From assembly GCA_026394265.1 (NCBI GenBank), contig JAPKYO010000049.1, positions 1-17,689 of the forward strand: DNA of 17,689 bases. Reading direction: 5' to 3'. Position numbers and translations under genes: made by a program. Within the stretch, counting starts at the first letter, position 1. Each line of letters opens with the position of its first letter. This DNA comes from Candidatus Bathyarchaeota archaeon (GTDB taxonomy: Archaea > Thermoproteota > Bathyarchaeia > TCS64). Under the pieces are notes generated by a model. It had not been told where the DNA came from. It saw nothing but the letters and a program-made list of their open reading frames with translations, and searched no databases. Below, piece by piece: positions 7,486-14,723 of the stretch.

Positions 7486-8481
7486 ATGGCCACCATCGCC
7501 GAGGTCGGGGAGCGGGAGCTAATCAGCCGCATCATGAGGCACCTCACGTTGATGCCGGGGATGCCCGTGCCAAACTGGGACGACGTAAACGCCATCAGCC
7601 TCGGCGACGGGCGCGCCGTCGTCCTCAAGACGGATATGCTCGTCTGGAAGACCGACATCCCCGCGGGGATGACACCGTTCCAGGCCGGGCGCAAGGCCGT
7701 GGTGATGAACTTCAGCGACCTCGGCTCCAAGGGCGTGCAGCCCCTAGCCTTCCTCGCCGCGCTCGGCGCACCCGCCACCACACCCGCGGACTGGGTCGAG
7801 GAGATAGCCAAGGGCTTCGAGGCGGGCGCCCGCGAGTACGGCGGCTACATGGTGGGGGGCGACACGAACGAGGCGTGCGACATAATCATCTCGGGTATGG
7901 CGTACGGCCTCGCCGAGGAGCGGAGGCTCGTCCTCAGGGGCACCTCCAAGCCCGGTGATATCCTCGCGACGACGGGCGGCTTCGGCAACACCACCGCCGG
8001 GTTCAAGATGCTACTCGAAGGCGTGGACGCGCCCAAGGCGCTCAGGGAAAGGCTCCTCAAGTCCGTCTACATGCCCCGCGCCCGCGTCAAGGCCGGCATC
8101 GCACTCGCAGCGTCGGGCGCCGCGACCAGCAGCATGGACTCAAGCGACGGCCTCGCCGTAAGCCTGCACGACCTCCAGAAGAGCAGCGGAAACGGCTTCA
8201 AGCTCACAAACGTCCCCTTGACGAAGGACGCGGAGAAATTCGCGGAGCTACACAAGTTAGACCGGGCCGCCCTAGCCCTATACGGCGGGGAGGAGTACGA
8301 GTTGGTCTTCACCGTCAAGCCCGACGCCGTCGAGGAGGCTAGGAAGGCGCTCCGCGGCGCCGGGGCGGACCTCATCCAGCTCGGCGTGGTCACTAAGGAC
8401 CGAAAGATCGTCTACGTGGAGGACGGCGCCGAGAAGCCCGTCGGCAAGGGCGGCTGGGAGCACTTCACCGGCCTCAAGTAG
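7486..8481 (+). CDS. thiL: Thiamine-monophosphate kinase
   Basis: ThiL phosphorylates thiamine monophosphate to thiamine diphosphate with ATP, the last step of de novo cofactor synthesis. The 331-residue length is normal. Family motifs appear in order: the acidic pair in NWDDV (D32, D33), TDMLV (50-53), MNFSDLGSKG (74-83) with D78, MVGGDTNEA (122-130), MDSSDGLAVS (217-226) and ALYGGEEYELV (264-274). These acidic residues bind Mg and the phosphates in characterised ThiL and related PurM-like enzymes. The TATA box 25 bases upstream supports this ATG. The downstream gene is convergent and the two stops overlap by eight bases. No thi-box (TPP riboswitch) is visible before the gene, and no other thiamine gene is in the window. 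Confidence 0.95.
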   Translation: MATIAEVGERELISRIMRHLTLMPGMPVPNWDDVNAISLGDGRAVVLKTDMLVWKTDIPAGMTPFQAGRKAVVMNFSDLGSKGVQPLAFLAALGAPATTPADWVEEIAKGFEAGAREYGGYMVGGDTNEACDIIISGMAYGLAEERRLVLRGTSKPGDILATTGGFGNTTAGFKMLLEGVDAPKALRERLLKSVYMPRARVKAGIALAASGAATSSMDSSDGLAVSLHDLQKSSGNGFKLTNVPLTKDAEKFAELHKLDRAALALYGGEEYELVFTVKPDAVEEARKALRGAGADLIQLGVVTKDRKIVYVEDGAEKPVGKGGWEHFTGLK

Positions 8482-9262
8482 CCTCGCGCTTTCTCAGTCC
8501 CTTCAGCAGAATCCAGTGAAGGGCGAGGGAGGCGACGATGGCGATGGCATACGATGCGCCGACGCCCCAGCCCACTATCGTTGAGCCGACCATCAACCAG
8601 AAGACTGCGGGTGTGAAGAGGCTGAGCGTGGCCCCGCGGACGAACTGCGACGCGGAGGCGACGCCCTGCCTGCGGTGTATCGTGGAGACCATGACGCTCG
8701 TGTAGATGGGGAAGGGGGTGAGCAGTCCGCTGAGCGTCGGTCCCAACGCCGGGGCGTACTCGGTGATGGCGAAGATGAGAGCCACCGCCCCCACTATCCT
8801 GATGATTATATCGCCCCACGTTGAGCCGCCCGAGGCCGTTGTCTCGGGGGCGTCCACCACCGGGAAGAGCCTCGCCACGAGGAGAAGCCAAGTCAAGACG
8901 CAGACGAAGGCAACCACCAAAGGCACCGAGGCAAATTCGAGGACGAACGACGAGGCGAAGTATATGCCCCAGCCCAGAAGCATCGAGGGCAGCCAACCGA
9001 GCTTTAGGCGGAGCGATAGCAGGCTGTAGGCGAGGGAGAACGCGGAGAGGGAGACGATGCCGAGCAATGCGCCCTGCGCCGAGGTCGCCGCGAATCCGCC
9101 CCCCTGCTCAAGGGCGAGCAGAAGGATCACGGGCGCCGATGTAAGTGGGAGCCCCACGATCCAGCCGCTCACAGTGTTCCCCCAGCGGTTCCCCGCGAGA
9201 CTCGCCGCCAATATCAACAGGGGGGCGAGCCCGACCTTCAGCAGTAGGATGGCGTCCAGCAA
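8474..9262 (-). CDS. Polytopic membrane protein of unknown function
   Basis: This hydrophobic protein of 262 residues has about eight predicted membrane segments. It opens with KVGLAPLLILAASLAGNRWG and GWIVGLPLTSAPVILLLALE, and a similar pattern comes back in the second half (TLSGLLTPFPIYTSVMVS), so two related halves of four helices are possible. Comparable small proteins are seen in many prokaryotes, some in the GlpM-like group, but no transport substrate is established. The start is TTG at 9262; there is no ATG nearby, and a TATA-like CCTTTTAACG at 9291-9300 sits at the leaderless distance. It ends inside the convergent thiL gene by eight bases. No neighbour points to a role. Confidence 0.8.
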   Translation of the reverse strand: MLDAILLLKVGLAPLLILAASLAGNRWGNTVSGWIVGLPLTSAPVILLLALEQGGGFAATSAQGALLGIVSLSAFSLAYSLLSLRLKLGWLPSMLLGWGIYFASSFVLEFASVPLVVAFVCVLTWLLLVARLFPVVDAPETTASGGSTWGDIIIRIVGAVALIFAITEYAPALGPTLSGLLTPFPIYTSVMVSTIHRRQGVASASQFVRGATLSLFTPAVFWLMVGSTIVGWGVGASYAIAIVASLALHWILLKGLRKREAT

Positions 9263-9318
9263 ACGGATTCAATCTCGTTCCTTTGCTGCGCGTTAAAAGG
9301 GTTCGCCCGCGGCGTAAC

Positions 9319-11298
9319 CTAGAGCAGGAGCAGAAGCGGCACGATCAGGAGCGCCGTCATGTTCGTCAGCTTCATGAAGATGTTGAGGCTCGGCCCCGCC
9401 ACGTCCTTGAGCGGGTCGCCCACGGTGTCTCCGGTGACGGCCGCCTCGTGTGCGGGTGTGCCCTTCATCCAGAACTCGCGCTCTATGTGCTTCTTGGCGT
9501 TGTCCCAGATGCCTCCGCCGAATGTGAAGAATGGGCTGAGGAGGGCGGAGGTACATAGTCCGCCGAGGAGCATGGCTCCGAGGGCGAACTTGCCGAGCAG
9601 GAGCCCGACGACTATGGGCGCGGCTATGGCGAGCAGCCCGGGGGCCACCATCTGGCGGAGCGCCTCCACGGTGGCTATGTCGACGCAGGTAGCGTAGTCT
9701 GGCTTCTCCGTCCCCTCCATGATGCCGGGGTGCTCCCTGAACTGCCTCCTGACCTCCTCCACGATCTTGAAGGCGGACTCGGCGGTCGCGCCGATTGCCA
9801 TGCTGCTGAAGAGGAAGGGGAAGACGCCCCCGACGAGGAGGCCGACGATGATTATGGGGTTCGTCAAGCCGATGGCGACCTTGTCCATGCCGACGAGCTG
9901 GCTGTAGGTGGCGAAGATGACGAGGGTTGAGACGGTGCCGCTGGCTGTGGCGAAGGCCTTGGTGAACGCCTTCGTCGTGTTGCCCATGGCGTCAAGCTCT
10001 TCGAGCGCCTCCATATTCGTGGTGCTGCCGCTCATCTCGGCGATGCCCTGGGCGTTGTCGCTTATGGGGCCGAAGGCGTCGCTGCTCATCACCATGCCTA
10101 TGGCGAGGTCGGTGCCGATGTTGGCGGCGACGAGGCCGTAGAGGCTACCGCCGGTGATCCAGTAGCTGAAGAGGATGATGACGAGGATGAAGACGTAGGG
10201 GAGGAAGGGGCTCTGCAGGGCGTAGCTGAGCCCCGTGATTATGTTGAGGGCGGAGCCGTACTCGGAGGCGGCGGCGACCTTCTTGATTGGGCCGCTGTTT
10301 ATCCCGATGTAGTACTGGACGACTAGGCCCACGGCGAGGCTGGCGGCGAGGCCGCTGACTACGGCGTAGAATATCCTGATGTCGCCGAGCAGGAGCATGG
10401 TCGCGGCGTATGCGCCGACTATGCTGATGCCCGCGGCGACGAAGAGGCCGATGTTGAAGCACATTATGGGCTTGAGGTTCCCCCACTGGCGGGTGACGAA
10501 TATGCCGACGATCGTGGCGAGTATGCCGACGGCGCCGAGCATGAGTGGGTAGACGTAGGCGTTTAGGCCCATGGGGATGAGTAGGATTGAGCCGAGCAGC
10601 ATCGCCGTGATGTAGTCGTCGCTTATAGACTCGAAGAGGTCGCTGCCCCTGCCGGCGCAGTCGCCGACGTTGTCCCCCACTTGATCCGCTATCACGGCGG
10701 GGTTGCGGGCGTCGTCCTCGGGTATTCTCTTCTCGATCTTTCCCACGAGGTCGGCGCCGATGTCGGCGGCCTTCGTGAATATGCCTCCGCCGAGCTGGGC
10801 GAAGAGGGCGGCGAGGCTCGCGCCGAAGCCGAATCCGATTATGACGCTTGGGTCCATGTAGATGAACATGAGGAGGCTTACGCCGATCAGGCTCAGCCCC
10901 GTGACGAGTAGGCCCATGACGCCCCCGCCGCGGAAGGCGACGGCGAATGCCTTGGCCCCCGACGTCCTCGCGGCGTTCGTCGTGCGGACGTTCGTCTTCA
11001 CGGCGACCCTCATACCGATGTAGGCGGCGACGAGGCTCATCGTTGTGCCTATGATGAAGGAGACGACGACGCGCGGGTCCCTGTAGAAGAGGCCGAGGGG
11101 TATGCAGACGAGTGCTGCGACGATGGCGATGGTCCTGTACTGCCTCTTGAGGAAGGCCTTAGCGCCGACCTCGATGGCGTCCGCGACGGCCTTCATCTCG
11201 GGGGTGCCGACGGGCTCCTTCAGGATGGACCAGACGAGGTAACTAACGACGAGTAACGCGAGAAACCCTACCGATGACGTTAGAAGAATAAGGTCCAT
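9319..11298 (-). CDS. hppA: K+-independent membrane-bound proton-translocating pyrophosphatase
   Basis: HppA hydrolyses pyrophosphate and pumps H+ across the membrane. The 659-residue length and about 16 hydrophobic segments are normal for prokaryotic members. Pyrophosphate/Mg ligands are present: KAADIGADLVGK (176-187, with D179 and D183), QVGDNVGDCAGRGSD (206-220), DAFGPISDNAQGIAEM (407-422) and, near the C-terminus, GDTVGDPLKDVAGPSLN. The class marker reads GNTTKAFT with K443 and T446; this K/T pair marks the K+-independent group, whose characterised members pump H+ and not Na+. I chose the ATG at 11298 because the protein then begins MDLILLTSS directly before the first helix, and CATAAAAT at 11324-11331 is the TATA box at leaderless distance. 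A longer frame to 11373 would run almost into tRNA-Asn and across this promoter. Confidence 0.97.
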   Translation of the reverse strand: MDLILLTSSVGFLALLVVSYLVWSILKEPVGTPEMKAVADAIEVGAKAFLKRQYRTIAIVAALVCIPLGLFYRDPRVVVSFIIGTTMSLVAAYIGMRVAVKTNVRTTNAARTSGAKAFAVAFRGGGVMGLLVTGLSLIGVSLLMFIYMDPSVIIGFGFGASLAALFAQLGGGIFTKAADIGADLVGKIEKRIPEDDARNPAVIADQVGDNVGDCAGRGSDLFESISDDYITAMLLGSILLIPMGLNAYVYPLMLGAVGILATIVGIFVTRQWGNLKPIMCFNIGLFVAAGISIVGAYAATMLLLGDIRIFYAVVSGLAASLAVGLVVQYYIGINSGPIKKVAAASEYGSALNIITGLSYALQSPFLPYVFILVIILFSYWITGGSLYGLVAANIGTDLAIGMVMSSDAFGPISDNAQGIAEMSGSTTNMEALEELDAMGNTTKAFTKAFATASGTVSTLVIFATYSQLVGMDKVAIGLTNPIIIVGLLVGGVFPFLFSSMAIGATAESAFKIVEEVRRQFREHPGIMEGTEKPDYATCVDIATVEALRQMVAPGLLAIAAPIVVGLLLGKFALGAMLLGGLCTSALLSPFFTFGGGIWDNAKKHIEREFWMKGTPAHEAAVTGDTVGDPLKDVAGPSLNIFMKLTNMTALLIVPLLLLL

Positions 11299-11319
11299 CC
11301 ACCGCTCACATACTCCTTT

Positions 11320-11334
11320 ATCGATTTTATGAAA
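11320..11334 (-). promoter_or_regulatory. TATA-like box of hppA
   Basis: The minus strand reads TTTCATAAAATCGAT, centred about 29 bases before the ATG at 11298. It supports the shorter HppA start. It lies between tRNA-Asn and hppA, so the two are probably transcribed separately. Confidence 0.5.
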
Positions 11335-11386
11335 CTTAGTTACTTGAAGCGGAGAACTAGGGCTATAAACCATTCTGTTTTGTTGT

Positions 11387-11463
11387 TGGCGCCGCCGAAC
11401 GGACTTGAACCGTTGACCAACTGGTTAACAGCCAGACGCTCCACCTGACTAAGCTACGGCGGC
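11387..11463 (-). tRNA. tRNA-Asn(GUU)
   Basis: On the minus strand the acceptor stem is GCCGCCG/CGGCGGC, followed by G73 and an encoded CCA (11387-11389). The D stem GCTT/GAGC and T arm AACGG-TTCAAGT-CCGTT pair well. The anticodon loop is CTGTTAA, giving GUU. The outermost anticodon-stem position is a U-U mismatch. There is no intron. TTAATATTTCG at about 11488-11498 is a TATA box at the expected distance. No foreign island follows this tRNA; the next gene is hppA. Confidence 0.96.
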
Positions 11464-11602
11464 ACGACAACAGGAAACTACCAGATCGAAATATTAAGGT
11501 TTGGATGCCCGGAGGGGCACCCCGCGGTGCTCGCCGCCCCCGCCGTGCGACGGTAGCCACCATCATCCCCGTGGAAATACCGGAGTAGATGCATCAGTAT
11601 CG

Positions 11603-11610
11603 TCTATAAA
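11603..11610 (+). promoter_or_regulatory. TATA-like box of the TULIP-like gene
   Basis: TCTATAAA is centred 27 bases before the ATG at 11634, which predicts a leaderless transcript and supports that start. Confidence 0.6.
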
Positions 11611-11633
11611 CCCGGCTTTCCACCCACAAACCG

Positions 11634-12926
11634 ATGAAGGCATCCGGGTACGACTTGGTCCTCGAGTTCAACCGGAGCTTCTACGAAAAGCTACTGGCGG
11701 ATGTCTTCCGCACCAACCCTGAGGTCGCATCCGGCGGCAGAGCCGGCCTCCGCTACCGGCTATCTCTCAGGGAGCCGCCCGTTGTCGAGGGCTTCGAAGA
11801 TAACAGGGTCAAAGTCGCCGGCGCCATCTCCATCGAACTAACCATCCTCGGGCACAGGTTCACGATGAAGCCCTTCCTCCACATGGTTGTTGCCCTCAAC
11901 GTCGACCCCGAGAAGAGGAAGATCGTCGCGGAGGCAACGGGCTCGAGGTTTTCCTCCGGGTCGGGTATGGCGCACAGGGCCTTCTGGTCACTAGCGGGCA
12001 CTCTGTTTGGTTCACGGCTCCTCCGACACTATGAACGCCTCTCGTTACCCGACGTCTACGCGATGGCGCTCCCCGAGAACCCCGGCGAGACGCAGCGCCC
12101 CATCGACCTCGAGATCACCAAGATCGGTTCGATAGGCGGCAGGGTCGTTGTAGTCTGCGTCAACCTGCTCGATAGGGATGGTGCTGCGCCGGAGTGGCTC
12201 GTCGACTTCACGGAGGGGCAGGATGTCGCTTTCTGCATCTTCGACGACGCCATCAGGCGGGTCGCTAAGCTTTGGTGGGCGGGCGCCGGACACGCCGAGG
12301 CCGCGGCGACCGAGGGCAGAATAGACGTAAAGGAAGACGTGCCGCTGAACGTGCTCACAAGCCTGAAACTCGCCCTCAGCGACATCCTCGACAAGCGCAT
12401 ACTCCCCAAACGGCACATAGTCACCGATTCATGGATCGACTACAAGATAGCCGCGCGCTTCAATGAGCCAGAGTTCCAGATACGGGAGGGGCAGGAGCTT
12501 GATGTCCCCAGCCTGAAGCTAAGCCTCGACCTCGACGCCGCTCTTCGCCTGAAGGTGCAACATCCAGACGCCGGGGGCGGGGCATCGGAGGACGTCGTGA
12601 CGGTCACTACGTTCACCGAGAGGAATCTCGAACTGGAAATCAAGGGGGCGGTGGCGAAGCTCTACCTTGAGAGTGACTTCAGGGTCGTCGCAAGGATCGA
12701 GAAGCTGGACGTCGACTTCGACCTCGACTGGGGGCTGCCGGGGGAGCTTATCGACCACTTCATCGACGAGGTGGAGGCGCACGTGCTGAAGGTCTACCCC
12801 GCCATACCGGTCTCCCCCTCGATCTTCCAAGAGACCATCCCGGGTATGGGGCTGAAGCTTAGCCTAGACCTCGGAGGCATCAAGACGACCGATGACCGGG
12901 TGATCGTCGTCGGAAACCTCCAGTGA
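11634..12926 (+). CDS. Two-half protein, possibly TULIP-like (tubular lipid-binding) fold
   Basis: I do not know a named family for this 430-residue protein, but its layout suggests a tandem TULIP-like fold as in BPI-type lipid-binding proteins. It has two halves of about 190 and 235 residues. Each begins with a short strand and an amphipathic helix (YDLVLEFNRSFYEKLLADVF at 6-25; DVAFCIFDDAIRRVAKLWWA at 197-216), continues with long alternating strands, and closes with a matching strand pair (PIDLEITKIGSIGGRVVVVC from 156; GLKLSLDLGGIKTTDDRVIV from 406). A helical hairpin (111-136) sits in the first half and one helix (369-388) in the second. There is no signal peptide or membrane anchor, so a cytoplasmic lipid or hydrophobic ligand carrier is possible. 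The methyltransferase frame overlaps its stop, suggesting linked work. Confidence in the gene is high; in the fold, moderate. Confidence 0.85.
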   Translation: MKASGYDLVLEFNRSFYEKLLADVFRTNPEVASGGRAGLRYRLSLREPPVVEGFEDNRVKVAGAISIELTILGHRFTMKPFLHMVVALNVDPEKRKIVAEATGSRFSSGSGMAHRAFWSLAGTLFGSRLLRHYERLSLPDVYAMALPENPGETQRPIDLEITKIGSIGGRVVVVCVNLLDRDGAAPEWLVDFTEGQDVAFCIFDDAIRRVAKLWWAGAGHAEAAATEGRIDVKEDVPLNVLTSLKLALSDILDKRILPKRHIVTDSWIDYKIAARFNEPEFQIREGQELDVPSLKLSLDLDAALRLKVQHPDAGGGASEDVVTVTTFTERNLELEIKGAVAKLYLESDFRVVARIEKLDVDFDLDWGLPGELIDHFIDEVEAHVLKVYPAIPVSPSIFQETIPGMGLKLSLDLGGIKTTDDRVIVVGNLQ

Positions 12927-12945
12927 ATCCGGAGAGACTTGATCC

Positions 12946-12957
12946 CTATATTTTATC
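12946..12957 (+). promoter_or_regulatory. TATA-like box of the methyltransferase gene
   Basis: CTATATTTTATC is one of the clearest AT boxes in this GC-rich stretch. It predicts transcription from about 12977, six bases before the ATG at 12983, and so argues against the upstream GTG at 12923. Confidence 0.55.
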
Positions 12958-12982
12958 CCCGGATGGCACGCATCTATGGTTC

Positions 12983-13735
12983 ATGGCCGTCAGCAACCCA
13001 CACTTCAACAAGGTGAGCAGGGAGTATGACAGGGGGCGCGTGAGTGAGGATATCTGGTTCTGGGCGGGGGAGGCGGAGAGGATAGCGCGCCTCGGGGAGG
13101 GTTCCCTCGTCGTCGACATGGGGTGCGGTACGGGTAACTACGGCCTCGGGATAGCGGCACGGACGGGGTGCTCCGTCGTGGGCTTCGACCCGAGCATAGG
13201 GATGCTGAAGCAGGCGCGTGAGAAGACGCCGGATTTCCCCGTAGTGCAGTCGGTTGCGGAGCACATGCCGTTCCGCGGGGGCGTCTTCGACCTCGTCTAC
13301 GCGGCGCAGGTCTGGCACCACGTCCGCGGCAGGCAGGAGGCGTCAAACGAGTGCTGCAGAATCCTCAGAGCAGGGGGCACAAAGATCGCACACACCATCG
13401 GCCACGCCCAGCTAAACAGCAAGGTCGTCTTCAAGTTCTTCCCCGAAATAAAGCAGGGCCAACTCGACGCCTACCCCAGCGACGAGGAGTTCAAGAAGTG
13501 CTTCAAGAACGCGGGCTTCCGGGAGACTGAGATTATTCCCTACAACGTCGAGCGGTACCAGACGGCGGACGAGTTCATAGAGATCGCGGAGGGGAGGCTG
13601 TGGAGCATGTTCCGCCCCATCACCCCGGCGGGGCTGGAGGCGGGCGTCGCCGAGCTGAGGCGGTGGAAGAGAGAGCACGGGGACGAGCCGGTGCGGAACG
13701 ACGAGATGATAACCCTCTTCGTGGGGCGCAAGTAG
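12983..13735 (+). CDS. Class I SAM-dependent methyltransferase
   Basis: The protein has 250 residues from the ATG used here. Motif I is VVDMGCGTGNYG at 43-54 and the SAM-ribose acidic residue is D69 in VVGFDPS. AEHMPFRGGVFDLVYAAQVWHHV (92-114, given only as position) contains the usual motif with F-D-L-V-Y, and residues 124-133 are the conserved C-R-I-L-R-A-G-G turn. The N-terminal NPHFNKVSREYDRGR resembles UbiE/BioC-like small-molecule methyltransferases. The frame is open back to a GTG at 12923 that overlaps the preceding stop (GTGA). I prefer the ATG because a TATA box at 12946-12957 fits it and the added residues look unlike the family. The substrate is unknown; position after a possible lipid-binding protein suggests a lipid or quinone, which is inference. 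Confidence 0.88.
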   Translation: MAVSNPHFNKVSREYDRGRVSEDIWFWAGEAERIARLGEGSLVVDMGCGTGNYGLGIAARTGCSVVGFDPSIGMLKQAREKTPDFPVVQSVAEHMPFRGGVFDLVYAAQVWHHVRGRQEASNECCRILRAGGTKIAHTIGHAQLNSKVVFKFFPEIKQGQLDAYPSDEEFKKCFKNAGFRETEIIPYNVERYQTADEFIEIAEGRLWSMFRPITPAGLEAGVAELRRWKREHGDEPVRNDEMITLFVGRK

Positions 13736-13744
13736 CCCGACACC

Positions 13745-13752
13745 GTTTTAGG
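13745..13752 (+). promoter_or_regulatory. TATA-like box of the DsrE-family gene
   Basis: GTTTTAGG is centred 26-27 bases before the ATG at 13775. This spacing favours that ATG over the ATG at 13769. Confidence 0.4.
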
Positions 13753-13774
13753 CGCACGGCGCACCCGTATGTGC

Positions 13775-14131
13775 ATGGTTAAGCTGCTAATCATAGCGAA
13801 CGACGCCCCCTATGGTGGCGAGAAGACGTGGAACGCGCTCCGCCTCGCGGGCGCATCCGCCACAGCCGAGATAGAGATGCAGGTCAGGGTCTTCCTCATG
13901 GGCGACGCCGTTGGCGCCGCCAAGAAGGGGCAGGTCACCCCCGAGGGCTACTACAACCTAGAGAAGATGCTAACCGACCTAGCAGCCAAGGGCGTCGAGG
14001 TCAAGCTCTGCGGCACATGCCTCAAGTCCAGGGGCATCAAGGACGAGGAACTCGCCCCCGGCGCCCAGCGCGGCACCATGATGATCCTCGCCAACTGGGT
14101 CAAGGAAGCCGACAGGATAGTCACGTTCTAG
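13775..14131 (+). CDS. DsrE/DsrF-like family protein
   Basis: A 118-residue cytoplasmic protein of the DsrE-like fold, whose members relay persulfide sulfur or act as small redox proteins. The N-terminal strand VKLLIIANDAPYGGEKTWNA and the later QVRVFLMGDAVGAAKKGQ are typical. C79 and C82 in KLCGTCLKSRGI form the C-x2-C active-site motif followed by the family's RG. A second ATG six bases earlier would add only M-C; the promoter position favours the start given. Partner subunits (DsrF, DsrH) and other sulfur genes are absent here, so it is likely a stand-alone homologue. The stop overlaps that of the convergent HNH gene by three to four bases. Confidence 0.88.
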   Translation: MVKLLIIANDAPYGGEKTWNALRLAGASATAEIEMQVRVFLMGDAVGAAKKGQVTPEGYYNLEKMLTDLAAKGVEVKLCGTCLKSRGIKDEELAPGAQRGTMMILANWVKEADRIVTF

Positions 14132-14676
14132 GGCTTCGTGAATATACCCTCTAGACAGTAGACGGTGAGCTTCTCCTTCTCTGGGCAGAGCTTCCCCAGG
14201 TCGCATCTCGCGCAGAGGTCCGCGATGTGGCTCACCTCGGTGTCGAGGACGCCCCTCTTCTCTAGTTCGGTGTAGATGAGTTTCAGGTACTTGCCCTCGG
14301 CGAGGCGCGGGATCTTGTTCCTGTTCTCGAGGCCATAGAACTCGTATAGCCGTTTGGAGCCCTTCTTGGCGTTGCATGGCATGCAGCTCCAGATGGCGTT
14401 GTCTGGGTGGTCTGGGCCGCCCCGCGATAGGGGGATGAGATGGTCCGTGGTGATGTTTTCCGTGGCGCCGCAGTAGATGCACTGGCGGGGCGTCTCCCTC
14501 TCGTGGACCCACTCGCGTATCGAGGTGGACCACTCGATCTCGCCGGAGTCAAGTTTCTTGAATCGGTCCATGACGAATCCGTAGCTTTTTCTGCCGATGC
14601 CTGATGACTCGGCTATGATCTTGGCGTATTGCCAGTAGATCTGCTGGCGGATCGTCCTGATGGCTGTGGGCGGCAC
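14128..14676 (-). CDS. HNH endonuclease with C-terminal four-cysteine cluster
   Basis: The 182-residue protein starts at a GTG (14676) and begins MPPTAIRTIRQQIYWQYAK, a beginning I recall from archaeal HNH proteins. The nuclease core is CIYCG (C66, C69), the DH of TTDHLIPLSRGGPDHPDN (D78, H79, N93) and SCMPCN (C98, C101): a treble-clef HNH site with a structural CxxC pair on each side. Beyond the core, C155, C158, C164 and C174 (CARC, LC, YC) form a second cluster that could hold zinc or iron-sulfur. The open frame extends upstream into the [4Fe-4S] gene, but that part is an out-of-frame shadow. An ACTATAG about 26 bases before the GTG, or TATATTC at 14714-14720, may be the TATA box. The role (repair, accessory nuclease or homing) is unknown. 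Confidence 0.83.
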   Translation of the reverse strand: MPPTAIRTIRQQIYWQYAKIIAESSGIGRKSYGFVMDRFKKLDSGEIEWSTSIREWVHERETPRQCIYCGATENITTDHLIPLSRGGPDHPDNAIWSCMPCNAKKGSKRLYEFYGLENRNKIPRLAEGKYLKLIYTELEKRGVLDTEVSHIADLCARCDLGKLCPEKEKLTVYCLEGIFTKP

Positions 14677-14723
14677 GGTGTAACGTTGCGTCCCAGTGCC
14701 TATAGTTTTTTCCGAATATACCC

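Noticed and set aside
11299..11373. 25-codon N-terminal extension of HppA
   Set aside because: It covers the TATA box and has no similarity to the family; the ATG at 11298 directly precedes the first helix.
11363..11566. 67-codon minus-strand frame across tRNA-Asn
   Set aside because: It runs through the tRNA gene and its promoter and has no protein-like features.
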